Part shown: one piece after another, positions 15,774-23,328 of the stretch
Numbering within the stretch: position 1 is the first letter of the stretch
Layout: each line of letters begins with the position of its first letter
DNA from: DATDMG01 sp036518955
Lineage (GTDB): Bacteria; Actinomycetota; Actinomycetes; Actinomycetales; Kineosporiaceae
DNA: 38,846 nucleotides
NCBI GenBank assembly: GCA_036518955.1
Contig: DATDMG010000509.1
Location: forward strand, 1 to 38,846
Direction of reading: 5' to 3'
The notes under the pieces: model-generated
Seen by the model: the letters and a program-made list of their open reading frames with translations, nothing else
What the model was told of the DNA's origin: nothing
The model's database searches: none
Program-made: the position numbers and the translations under genes

Positions 15774-17899
15774 GGGACGCTCGCCACCCCCTGCGGCAGG
15801 AACCGCCGGCCGACGACCCGCTCGGCGATCCCGGAGCGGTCCAGGTAGGGGGTGACGCCGCCGAGGTGGAACGGCCATCCAGCGCCGAGGAGCATGCACA
15901 GGTCGATGTCCTCGGGTCCGACCACGAGCCCGTCGGACAGCATGATCCCGATCTCTTCGGCCAACGCCTCCAGGGCCCGGGACCGTACCTGCTCCACGGT
16001 CAGCGGCGTGCCGCCGGCCGGCAGCAGGGCCGCCACCTGGTCCGACAGGTAGGGCTTGCCGTCGGCTGCGGTCGACCAGACGGCGGGGAGACCGGCCTCG
16101 GCGATCCGCGCCAGGAACGTCGACGTGCCGAAGCGCTCGGGGAACGCCTCGTGCAGGGTCTCGCCCGTGTGCAGCGCCACCGCCGGACCGACGAGCTGCA
16201 GCAGGGTGAACGGCGTCATCGGCAGGCCCAGCGGGTCGAGGGCGGTGTCCGCCACCTCCGGCGGGGTCCCGGCGTCCACGGCGGCCAGCACCTCGCCCAT
16301 GAACCGGGTGAGCAGCCGATTGACCACGAAGGCGGGTGCGTCCTTGACCAGCACGCAGGACTTCTTCAGCTTGGCCCCGACGGCGAACGCCGTGGCGAGG
16401 GCCACGTCGCTGGTCCGCTCACCCTTGACGATCTCGACGAGTGGCATCACCGCGACCGGGTTGAAGAAGTGGAACCCGACGACGCGCTCGGGGTTCTTCA
16501 GGTCGGCGGCCATCTCGGTGATGGACAGCGACGAGGTGTTGGTCATCAGGATGCAGTCTTCCGCGACGACGGCCTCGACCTCGGCGAACACCTGCTTCTT
16601 GACGTCCATCCGCTCGAAGACGGCCTCGATGACGACGTCCGCTCCGGCGAAGGCGCCCTTGTCGGTCGAACCGGTCACCAGGCCGGTGAGGCGGCTCGCG
16701 GCGTCCGCGGAGATGCGTCCCTTGGCCAGCAGCTTCTCGACCTCGCCGTGGACGTAGGCGACACCCTTGTCGACGCGTTCCTGATCAAGGTCGGTGAGGA
16801 CGACGGGCACCTGGAGCCGGCGGGCGAACAGCAGCGCCATCTGGCTCGCCATCAGCCCCGCGCCGACGACCCCGACGCTGGTCACCGGCCGGGCCAGGTC
16901 GCGGCTCGGCGCGCCCGCGGGCCGCTTCGCGCGCTTGTTCACCAGGTTGAACGCGTACAGCCCGGAGCGGAACTCCGGGCTGAGGATCAGGCGGGCGATG
17001 GCGGCGTCCTCGGCGGCGAACCCGGCGTCCCGGTCGGCGGTGCGGGCCAGCCGGACCAGGTCGAGGGCCTCGTACGGAGCCGGCGCCACGCCGTTGACCT
17101 TGCCGTCGGCGACCTTCTTCGCCTCGGCGAGGGCGGCCTCCCAGACGGCCTCGTCCCGGTCGATCTCGGGGCGCCTGACCTCGATCTGGCCGGTGAGGAC
17201 GGCGGCCGCCCAGACCAGGGACTGCTCCAGGAAGTCGGCGGGCTCGAAGATCGCATCGGCGATCCCGGCCCGGTGGGCCTCGATCCCGGAGATCGTGCGG
17301 CTGTTGTTCAGCGGGTTGGCGATGATGATCTCCAGCGCCTTGGCCGGCCCGACCAGGTTCGGGAGCAGGTAGGTTCCGCCCCACCCGGGGATGAGGCCGA
17401 GGAACACCTCGGGCAGGCCGAGCGCCGGGACGCCGCCGGAGATCGTCCGGTAGGTGCAGTGCAGGGCCACCTCGACCCCGCCGCCGAGGGCGACGCCGTT
17501 GACGAACGCGAACGACGGCACGCCCAGCTCGCCGAGCCGGCGGAACACCGCGTGCCCGTACTGGCCGGCCTGCTCGGCCTCCTGCGCCGTCCGGGTCGTC
17601 GCGGCCAGGGTGAGGTCGGCGCCCGCGCAGAAGAAGAACGGCTTCCCGGTGAGGCCGACCGCCACGATCTCACCGGCGGCCGCCCGCTCGGTGACCCGGG
17701 TGAGCGCGGCGTCCATGGCCGCCAGGCCGCCCGGGCCGAACGATGTCGGCCGGGTGTGGTCCCGGCCGTTGTCCATCGTGATCAGCGCCATCACCCCGGC
17801 ACCGCCGGGCAGCTGGACGTCGCGGACCAGCGCCTGGGTGACGACCTCCTGCGGCGCCGCGGGGGTCGAGGCGCCGCGGGTCTCGGTCTGGGTGCTCAT
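15767..17899 (-). CDS. fadB: Fatty-oxidation multifunctional enzyme: enoyl-CoA hydratase / 3-hydroxyacyl-CoA dehydrogenase
   Basis: The 710-residue enzyme performs the hydration and NAD-dependent oxidation steps of beta-oxidation. The N-terminal crotonase domain (about 30-220) has KPFFFCAGADL, the oxyanion loop NGVALGGGVEVALHC and LPEVFLGLIPGWGGTY. The dehydrogenase domain begins at about residue 345 with VGVVGAGLMASQMALLFARR, a Rossmann GxGxxA form common in actinobacteria, and has VVGFHFFNPVAVMPLVEIV with the catalytic His. A C-terminal domain completes the fold. ATG 17899 overlaps the fadA stop as ATGA, with AAGGAG inside the end of fadA, so translation is coupled. With FadA it forms the trifunctional complex. 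Regulation would follow the fadA promoter. Confidence 0.96.
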   Translation of the reverse strand: MSTQTETRGASTPAAPQEVVTQALVRDVQLPGGAGVMALITMDNGRDHTRPTSFGPGGLAAMDAALTRVTERAAAGEIVAVGLTGKPFFFCAGADLTLAATTRTAQEAEQAGQYGHAVFRRLGELGVPSFAFVNGVALGGGVEVALHCTYRTISGGVPALGLPEVFLGLIPGWGGTYLLPNLVGPAKALEIIIANPLNNSRTISGIEAHRAGIADAIFEPADFLEQSLVWAAAVLTGQIEVRRPEIDRDEAVWEAALAEAKKVADGKVNGVAPAPYEALDLVRLARTADRDAGFAAEDAAIARLILSPEFRSGLYAFNLVNKRAKRPAGAPSRDLARPVTSVGVVGAGLMASQMALLFARRLQVPVVLTDLDQERVDKGVAYVHGEVEKLLAKGRISADAASRLTGLVTGSTDKGAFAGADVVIEAVFERMDVKKQVFAEVEAVVAEDCILMTNTSSLSITEMAADLKNPERVVGFHFFNPVAVMPLVEIVKGERTSDVALATAFAVGAKLKKSCVLVKDAPAFVVNRLLTRFMGEVLAAVDAGTPPEVADTALDPLGLPMTPFTLLQLVGPAVALHTGETLHEAFPERFGTSTFLARIAEAGLPAVWSTAADGKPYLSDQVAALLPAGGTPLTVEQVRSRALEALAEEIGIMLSDGLVVGPEDIDLCMLLGAGWPFHLGGVTPYLDRSGIAERVVGRRFLPQGVASVPA

Positions 17900-19116
17900 G
17901 CCGCCGGACGCTCCTTGCCGAAGTCGGAGTGGTTCGGGTTCTCCCAGATCACGCTGCCGCCCATGCCGATGCCGATGCACATCGTGGTGAGCCCGTACCG
18001 GACCTGCGGGTTGGTCTCGAAGTGCCGGGCCAGCTGGGTCATCAGCCGGACCCCGCTGGAGGCGAGCGGGTGACCCAGGGCGATCGCGCCGCCGTCCGGG
18101 TTGACCCGCTCGTCGTCGTCCTTGATCCCGAAGTGGTCCAGGAACGCCAGCACCTGGACGGCGAAGGCTTCGTTGATCTCGAACAGGCCGATGTCGTCGA
18201 TCGTCAGCCCGGTCCGGGCCAGGGCCTTCTCGGTCGAGGGCACCGGGCCCACGCCCATCACCTCCGGCTCGACCCCGGCGAACGCGTACCCGACGAGCCG
18301 CATCCGTGCCGGCAGGCCCAGCTCGGCGGCGGTGTCGGCGGAGGCCAGCAGACAGGCGGTGGCGCCGTCGTTGAGGCCCGCGGCGTTGCCGGCGGTCACC
18401 CGCCCGTGCGGCCGGAACGGCGTCTTCAGGGTGGCCAGGTCCTCCATCCGGGTGCCGGGGCGCGGCGGTTCGTCGGCGGTCGCCAGCCCCCAGCCCTGCT
18501 CGACGTGACGGGTCGCGACCGGCACCAGGTCGCGCTGGATCCGGCCCGCGGCGTACGCCGCGGCGAGCCTCGCCTGGCTGGCGACGGCGTACGCGTCGCA
18601 CCGCTCCTTGGTGATCTCGGGGTAGCGGTCGTGGACGTTCTCCGCGGTCTGGCCCATGACCAGCGCCGAGGTGTCGACCAGCCGCTCGGCGACGATCCGC
18701 GGGTTCGGGTCGACACCCTCGCCCATCGGGTGGTGGCCCATGTGCTCGACGCCGCCGGCGATGACCACGTCGTAGGCGCCGCAGGCGATCCCGGAGGCGG
18801 TGGTCGTCACCGCGGTCATCGCCCCGGCGCACATCCGGTCGATGGCGAAGCCGGGCACGCTCTTGGGCAGGCCGGCGAGCAGGGCGGCCATCCGGCCGAT
18901 CGTCAGGCCCTGGTCGCCGATCTGGGTCGTCGCCGCGATGGCGACGTCGTCGATCCGCTCGGGAGGCAGCTGCGGGTGGCGACGCATCAGCTCGCGGATG
19001 CACTTGACCACGAGGTCGTCGGCACGGGTCTGCGCGTACAGGCCCTTTTCACCGGCCTTGCCGAACGGAGTGCGGACGCCGTCGACGAAGACGACGTCGC
19101 GGAGGGAGCCAGGCAC
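17896..19116 (-). CDS. fadA: Acetyl-CoA acyltransferase (3-ketoacyl-CoA thiolase)
   Basis: The 406-residue thiolase cleaves 3-ketoacyl-CoA with CoA, ending each beta-oxidation cycle. The nucleophile Cys96 is in DRMCAGAMTAV; FEINEAFAVQ, NPDGGAIALGHPLASSG (catalytic His) and the second cysteine in TTMCIGIGMGG are all present. The length is standard. The start is GTG 19116, preceded by GGAGGA with a 5-nt spacer. fadB overlaps by 4 nt downstream, so the two subunits are made from one mRNA. Upstream lies an inverted repeat TACTCGAGAGTA overlapping a weak promoter, suggesting repression by a fatty-acid regulator. A degradative role is favoured over acetoacetyl-CoA synthesis because of the fadB partner. 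Confidence 0.96.
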   Translation of the reverse strand: MPGSLRDVVFVDGVRTPFGKAGEKGLYAQTRADDLVVKCIRELMRRHPQLPPERIDDVAIAATTQIGDQGLTIGRMAALLAGLPKSVPGFAIDRMCAGAMTAVTTTASGIACGAYDVVIAGGVEHMGHHPMGEGVDPNPRIVAERLVDTSALVMGQTAENVHDRYPEITKERCDAYAVASQARLAAAYAAGRIQRDLVPVATRHVEQGWGLATADEPPRPGTRMEDLATLKTPFRPHGRVTAGNAAGLNDGATACLLASADTAAELGLPARMRLVGYAFAGVEPEVMGVGPVPSTEKALARTGLTIDDIGLFEINEAFAVQVLAFLDHFGIKDDDERVNPDGGAIALGHPLASSGVRLMTQLARHFETNPQVRYGLTTMCIGIGMGGSVIWENPNHSDFGKERPAA

Positions 19117-19174
19117 GGGATCCTCCTAGCCGAGGGTCGGGGTGAGCAGGCCGGGCTGGCCGGCGGCACGATGC

Positions 19175-19186
19175 TACTCGAGAGTA
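19175..19186 (-). promoter_or_regulatory. Inverted-repeat operator and promoter of fadAB
   Basis: TACTCGAGAGTA has 5-bp arms around GA. Read on the minus strand, TTCCGC, a 17-nt spacer ending in the repeat, and TAGCAT form a weak promoter, so a bound repressor would cover the spacer. A TetR-type FadR-like reader is inferred. Confidence 0.45.
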
Positions 19187-19300
19187 ACTTGCCGCGGAAC
19201 CCGGGCTCGGGTGCCGAGCGTCGGGCGGGCCGGACGGCGCGGCGGACAGACGTCGGGCGTTCACCGTGGTTCCGGTGGCTCGACGGGTCGACGCCGGCGA

Positions 19301-20569
19301 TCAGCCGCGCACCGCGGCGACGAGCAGCGGCAGGGTCAGCCCGATCTGCCAGTCCCGTACGCCGTGGTCACGCAGGAACGCCTCGATCGTCGCCTCGTCC
19401 GCCGGTGACGGCGGGGACCAGGCCAGTCGGCGGACCGTGTCAGGGGAGATCAGGTTCTCGACCGGGATCGACAGCTTGGTGGCCAGCGCGACGAGCGCGC
19501 TGCGGCTGCGGGCGAGCCGGGCCGCGGCGTCCGGGTCACGGTCGGCCCAGATCCGGGCCGGCGGCGGGCCCTCGGCCGGGAGGTGCAGCGGCGGCAGCTG
19601 GGCTTCCGGCAGGCCCATCGCGCGGGCGATCGCCTCGTACCAACGGTTCAGGTGACGCCGCGAGCCGCGGCCGGTGAACGCGGAGACCCCGGAGAGGGCG
19701 CGTTGCGAGGTGGGCTGGGCGAGTGCGGCCTCGACCAAGGAGAGGTCAGGGATGATCCGGCCGGGGGAGACGTCCCTTTCCCGGGCGAGGGTGTCGCGCG
19801 ACGTCCAGAGCTCCCGGACGATGGCCAGCTGCCGGCGGGTCCGGATCCGGTGCAGCCCGGACGTGCGCCGCCAGGGGTCGGAGCGTGGTGCCGGCGGGGG
19901 GGCGGCCGCCACGGCGGCGAACTCCTCGTGGGCCCACTCCAGCTTGCCCTGCCGCTCCAGCTCCGTCGCGAGCGCGTCGCGGAGATCGATCAGCACCTCG
20001 ACGTCCAGCGCTGCGTAGCGCAACCAGGGCTCGGGCAGCGGGCGGACCGACCAGTCGACCGCCGAATGCTCCTTGGTCAGGGACAGACCCAGGAGCTGCT
20101 CGACGACCGCGGCCAGCCCCACCCGTGAGAATCCCGCCAGCCGGGAGCCCAGTTCGGTGTCGAAGACGCTGGCCGGACGCATGCCCACCTCGGCGAGGCA
20201 GGGCAGGTCCTGGTTCGCGGCGTGCAGGACCCACTCGGCGTCCTGCAGCGCGGCACCGACCGCGCCGAGGTCGGGCAGCGCGGCCGGGTCGATCAGCACC
20301 GTGCCGGCGCCGGCACGGCGCAGTTGGACGAGGAACGCCCGCTGCCCGTACCGGTGGCCCGACGCGCGCTCGGCGTCGACGGCGACCGGTCCGTACCCGC
20401 CGGCGAGTGCCTGCGCGGTCGCCAGGAGGGTGGCGTTGTCGGCGACGACTGCGGGGACCCCGTCACGCGGGGCGTCCAGGCGCACCAGCGGGCGCGCCGC
20501 GGTGTCCTCGTCCGACTCCTCGGCGTCGGTGACGAACAGTGGCTCCTCATCATCGTCGGTCAACGGCAC
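19301..20569 (-). CDS. HRDC-domain ribonuclease D family 3'-5' exonuclease
   Basis: This protein of about 422 residues is a DEDDy exoribonuclease for RNA 3'-end trimming. Motif I is AVDAERASGHRY, motif II is VLHAANQDLPCL and motif III is LRYAALDVEVLI, all with the metal-binding acids. An HRDC-type RNA-binding domain follows (RRQLAIVRELWTSRDTLARE), and the C-terminal part is typical of actinobacterial homologues. Start: a -10 box TACCGT lies 7 nt before GTG 20569, a leaderless arrangement; GTG 20578 is also possible. An acidic N-terminus (TDDDEEP) precedes the exonuclease. The neighbours on the same strand are the LuxR-type gene upstream and fadA downstream, with no sign of functional linkage. 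Confidence 0.9.
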   Translation of the reverse strand: MPLTDDDEEPLFVTDAEESDEDTAARPLVRLDAPRDGVPAVVADNATLLATAQALAGGYGPVAVDAERASGHRYGQRAFLVQLRRAGAGTVLIDPAALPDLGAVGAALQDAEWVLHAANQDLPCLAEVGMRPASVFDTELGSRLAGFSRVGLAAVVEQLLGLSLTKEHSAVDWSVRPLPEPWLRYAALDVEVLIDLRDALATELERQGKLEWAHEEFAAVAAAPPPAPRSDPWRRTSGLHRIRTRRQLAIVRELWTSRDTLARERDVSPGRIIPDLSLVEAALAQPTSQRALSGVSAFTGRGSRRHLNRWYEAIARAMGLPEAQLPPLHLPAEGPPPARIWADRDPDAAARLARSRSALVALATKLSIPVENLISPDTVRRLAWSPPSPADEATIEAFLRDHGVRDWQIGLTLPLLVAAVRG

Positions 20570-20715
20570 GCCGTCCACGGTAGGCCAGATCCGTCCCGGT
20601 CGTCCGCCGCCGCGCGGGAGGCATGGGCGGTCGGTTCCGGAATGTCCGACCACTGCCGTACTGCCGGGCCCATCGTCCTGCGACGTTCCCGGTGCCGGCG
20701 GGCGGGCGCGAGGGA

Positions 20716-21315
20716 TCAGCTGATCGCGCCCGACCGGAGGGCGGTGGCGACCATCTCGGCGCGGTCGCCGGTACCGAGCTTGCGCGCGATCCGGGCGAGG
20801 TGGCTCTTCACGGTGAGTGCGGACAGGCCGAGCTCCTCACCGATGTCCTTGTTGGACTTTCCCTCCGCGACCAGTTGAAGGACCTGGATCTCCCGGGCGG
20901 ACAGCGAGTCCACGCCGTCGCCGCGCTCGCCCGGCAGCCGGGGCGCGGCGGTCGACCCGGCGGAGACCAGGTAGGCGCGGACGCCGGCGCTGATCGCCGC
21001 CCGAACGCTGTAGGGGTCGTCGTTCGTGGTCAGGATCAGCCCGCGCACCCAGCCGGCGGCGCGCAACTCCCGGATCAGGGCGAGGCCGGAGCCGTCCGGG
21101 AGGCCGGCTTCGGCGACGCAGATGTCGGCGATGCCGGCGCCGGCACGCTGGCGCGCCTCGGCGATGCTGCAGACCTCGAGCACGTGCCGGGCTCCGAGTA
21201 CGCGCAGGGTGTGGGACACCGCCTCGCGCAGCCCCGGGGTCGCCACCACCACCATGGCCGCGAACCGGCCGGGGCGCGGCACCGGGACACCAGCTCGTTC
21301 GACCAAGGTCGTCAC
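20716..21315 (-). CDS. LuxR-type regulator with degenerate receiver domain
   Basis: The 199-residue protein looks like a NarL-family response regulator. The C-terminal helix-turn-helix is clear: LSAREIQVLQLVAEGKSNKDIGEELGLSALTVKSHLARIARKLG (about 138-181, quoted by ends only: LSAREIQVLQLV to KSHLARIARKLG). The N-terminal receiver-like domain lacks the usual residues. The phospho-acceptor Asp is replaced by Glu69 (ICVAEAGLPDG), the acidic pair at the first strand is absent (MVVVATPG), and the conserved Lys after the fifth strand is replaced in AYLVSAG. No kinase gene is near. Phosphorylation-independent control is inferred. GTG 21315 has GGGAGG with a 5-nt spacer; the longer open frame upstream is low-complexity and non-coding. 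Confidence 0.87.
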   Translation of the reverse strand: MTTLVERAGVPVPRPGRFAAMVVVATPGLREAVSHTLRVLGARHVLEVCSIAEARQRAGAGIADICVAEAGLPDGSGLALIRELRAAGWVRGLILTTNDDPYSVRAAISAGVRAYLVSAGSTAAPRLPGERGDGVDSLSAREIQVLQLVAEGKSNKDIGEELGLSALTVKSHLARIARKLGTGDRAEMVATALRSGAIS

Positions 21316-21523
21316 ACTGACCTCCCTGAAGGGGCCCGGAACCGCCGAGCCGTTCCGCTTGCCCTGCAGGGATCGGCAGCGGCGGGTGACGACTTGAGGC
21401 CCTGGGGCGGGGCGTCGGCGACGTCGGGCGGACGACGTCAAGCGCCCCGCCGGGTGTGCCGGCGACAGGGTGCGCCGCACCGGCGGGCGCGCGCCGGGGC
21501 GTGAGCGGGCGGCTCGGTCCGCC

Positions 21524-21542
21524 GGGGTGGGGCGGGGTGGGG
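21524..21542 (+). other. Potential G-quadruplex: four G4 runs with 1-nt loops
   Basis: Four GGGG runs are separated by single T, C and T bases, directly against the DUF3000 stop codon. The G-rich strand is the template strand for the minus-strand genes, between DUF3000 and the LuxR-type gene. The remainder of the 21316-21542 gap shows nothing else clear. Confidence 0.6.
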
Positions 21543-22112
21543 TCAGCGGCGGCGGGGCAGCGCGGCGACGCCTGCGGGCAGCGGTGGAAGGCCGCCGACC
21601 GTGCAGAGCAGGGTGGCCCAGGCCTGCAGGTGACCGGCCACGTCGTCGGTCGGGGTCCAGGAGGCGCGGATCTCCAGCTCGAGGGTCGGGGCCCGGTCGG
21701 CGAGCGTGCCGAAACTCTCCGAGACGACCCTGGTCACGGTGCACCCGGCGGCGACGTACCGGACACCACCGCCGTCCAGTGCCTCCTGCAGCCAGGTCCA
21801 GCCGATCTGCCCGACGAGCGGGTCCGAGCCGAGGTCGGACTCGAGCGCGGCGCGCACGAAGGTCACCGCGCGGAAGCTGCCCTCCCAGGCGTCCTGCCCG
21901 GCGGGGTCGTACAGCAGCACGAACCGGCCGCTGGCGAGCTCTTCGTCGTCCACCACGACGTCCGCGCTGAGAGCCAGGGCATGCGGGGCGATCCGCTGCG
22001 GTGCCGGGACCTCCTCGATCACGACTTCGGGGCGGAGCCGCACCTCGCGCAGCCGCTCGACCGCGAGGACGAACTCCTCAGGGGCTTCGTCGGGCATCCG
22101 TCGCACGGCCAC
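21543..22112 (-). CDS. DUF3000 family protein
   Basis: The 189-residue protein matches the actinobacterial DUF3000 family, judged by RLRPEVVIEEVPAPQRIAPHALA, GRFVLLYDPAGQDAWEGSFR and PLVGQIGWTWLQEAL. It has no signal peptide or membrane segment, and its function is not known. The gene sits beside hemE, divergent from it, a neighbourhood I recall from other actinobacteria, which hints at a link to tetrapyrrole metabolism without proving one. The start is GTG 22112: a -10 box TACGCT ends 6 nt before it, so the transcript is probably leaderless. The promoter overlaps that of hemE. Confidence 0.88.
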   Translation of the reverse strand: MAVRRMPDEAPEEFVLAVERLREVRLRPEVVIEEVPAPQRIAPHALALSADVVVDDEELASGRFVLLYDPAGQDAWEGSFRAVTFVRAALESDLGSDPLVGQIGWTWLQEALDGGGVRYVAAGCTVTRVVSESFGTLADRAPTLELEIRASWTPTDDVAGHLQAWATLLCTVGGLPPLPAGVAALPRRR

Positions 22113-22118
22113 GGCGGC

Positions 22119-22128
22119 AGCGTATTGT
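22119..22128. promoter_or_regulatory. Overlapping divergent promoters of DUF3000 and hemE
   Basis: On the minus strand TACGCT (22124-22119) serves DUF3000. On the plus strand TATTGT (22123-22128) is a -10 candidate for hemE, giving a start near 22135 and a leader of about 98 nt. The boxes share bases, so the two directions may compete. The -35 regions are weak. Confidence 0.5.
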
Positions 22129-22136
22129 GAACGCGC

Positions 22137-22210
22137 CGTCGCTGGGGAGCGCGACGCGCGGTGAAAACCCGCGCGAGTCGATCTGCCGTCGACCCGCGGT
22201 CGGGTGACGG
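22137..22210 (+). ncRNA. Structured 5' leader of hemE, candidate cis-regulatory RNA
   Basis: Three hairpins follow one another. The first is CGTCGC/GCGACG (22137-22142 with 22151-22156). The second is CGCGCGG-TGAAAAC-CCGCGCG (22155-22175), which shares two bases with the first, so they may exclude each other. The third is CCGTC-GA-CCCG with CGGG-T-GACGG (22186-22210) around CGGT. The ribosome-binding site GAGGA follows at 22221-22225. It matches no riboswitch class I can name. Confidence 0.4.
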
Positions 22211-22232
22211 TGGCCCGTGCGAGGATCGCCTG

Positions 22233-23291
22233 GTGACCACCTCCACGTCAGCCCACCTGGCCACCGCCCCCTTCCTGCAGGCCTGCGCGGGCCGACGCTC
22301 CGAGCATGTGCCGGTGTGGTTCATGCGGCAAGCCGGGAGGTCCCTGCCGGAGTACCGGCGGGTCCGGGAGGGCGTGCCGATGCTCGAGTCGTGCCGCCGG
22401 CCGGAGCTGGTCACCGAGATCACGCTGCAGCCGGTCCGTCGGTACGGGGTCGACGCCGCGATCTTCTACAGTGACATCGTCGTCCCGCTGAAGGCGGTGG
22501 GGGTCGACCTCGACATCGTGCCGGGGGTGGGCCCGGTGGTCGCCGAGCCGTTCCGCACCCGGGCCGACCTGCGCCGGCTACCGCCGCTGGACGCCGGCCA
22601 CGTGCCGTACGTCACCGAGGCGGTGCAGGCCCTCGTCCGCGAGCTGGGCCCGGTGCCGCTGATCGGCTTCTCGGGGGCGCCGTTCACGCTGGCCAGCTAC
22701 CTCGTCGAGGGAGGCCCGAGCCGCGACCTGGCCCGCACCAAGGCCCTGATGTACGGCGATCCCGAGCTGTGGCAGCAGCTGGCCGCCCGCCTGGCGCAGA
22801 TCTCGGGGGAGTTCCTCCGGATCCAGGCGGCGGCGGGTGCGTCCGCCGTCCAGTTGTTCGACTCGTGGGTGGGCGCCGTGCCGGCGGCCGAGTACCGCCG
22901 CCACGTGCAGCCGGCCTCGGCCGCCGCGCTCGGCGTCGTGGCGCGTGAGTTCCCGCACGTCCCGCGGATCCACTTCGGGGTCGGGACGGGCGAGTTGCTC
23001 GCGGACCTGGGCGCGGCCGGCGCGACGGTCGTGGGCGTGGACTTCCGGGTCCCCCTCGACGAGGCGGCCCGGCGCACCGGTGGGCGGCACGCTCTGCAGG
23101 GCAACCTCGACCCCGCCCTCCTGTTCGCGCCGCCCGAGGTCGTGCAGGGGCGTGTGATGGCGACGCTTCAGGCAGGCACGGCCGCCCCCGGGCACGTGTT
23201 CAACCTCGGCCACGGCGTCCCGCCCGACGCCGACCCGGCGGTTCTCGCCCGGATCGTCGAGCAGGTCCAGGCCTGGCGCCGGGACCGGTGA
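22233..23291 (+). CDS. hemE: Uroporphyrinogen decarboxylase
   Basis: The 352-residue enzyme decarboxylates uroporphyrinogen III to coproporphyrinogen III, committing the pathway to heme rather than to siroheme or cobalamin. The signature VWFMRQAGRSLPEYR is at the N-terminus; FYSDIVVPLKAVG, GFSGAPFTLASYLVEGG, QLFDSWVGA and FNLGHGVPPDADP follow. The length is normal. GTG 22233 has GAGGA at 22221-22225 with a 7-nt spacer; an upstream ATG at 22161 would lie inside the leader hairpins. A structured leader and the divergent promoter suggest its own regulation. The next pathway genes, cgoX/hemY and chdC, lie 1.4 kb downstream beyond a minus-strand gene. Confidence 0.97.
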   Translation: MTTSTSAHLATAPFLQACAGRRSEHVPVWFMRQAGRSLPEYRRVREGVPMLESCRRPELVTEITLQPVRRYGVDAAIFYSDIVVPLKAVGVDLDIVPGVGPVVAEPFRTRADLRRLPPLDAGHVPYVTEAVQALVRELGPVPLIGFSGAPFTLASYLVEGGPSRDLARTKALMYGDPELWQQLAARLAQISGEFLRIQAAAGASAVQLFDSWVGAVPAAEYRRHVQPASAAALGVVAREFPHVPRIHFGVGTGELLADLGAAGATVVGVDFRVPLDEAARRTGGRHALQGNLDPALLFAPPEVVQGRVMATLQAGTAAPGHVFNLGHGVPPDADPAVLARIVEQVQAWRRDR

Positions 23292-23323
23292 GCAGCCCAG
23301 CGGCGGGGCAGCCCAGCGGCGGG
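23292..23323. repeat. Tandem duplication of a 16-bp unit
   Basis: GCAGCCCAGCGGCGGG occurs twice head to tail directly after the hemE stop, between convergent hemE and the DUF4349 gene. It looks like a recent slippage product. Confidence 0.75.
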
Positions 23324-23328
23324 GCGGC

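Noticed and set aside
15866..19677. Long plus-strand open frames antisense to fadB and fadA
   Set aside because: They mirror the fad genes, have repetitive composition and no ribosome-binding site or motif.
22137..22210. Cobalamin riboswitch before hemE
   Set aside because: The GGTGAAAACC core is suggestive, but no B12-box (GCCACTG) and no proper flanking stems are seen, so it is kept only as an unclassified leader.
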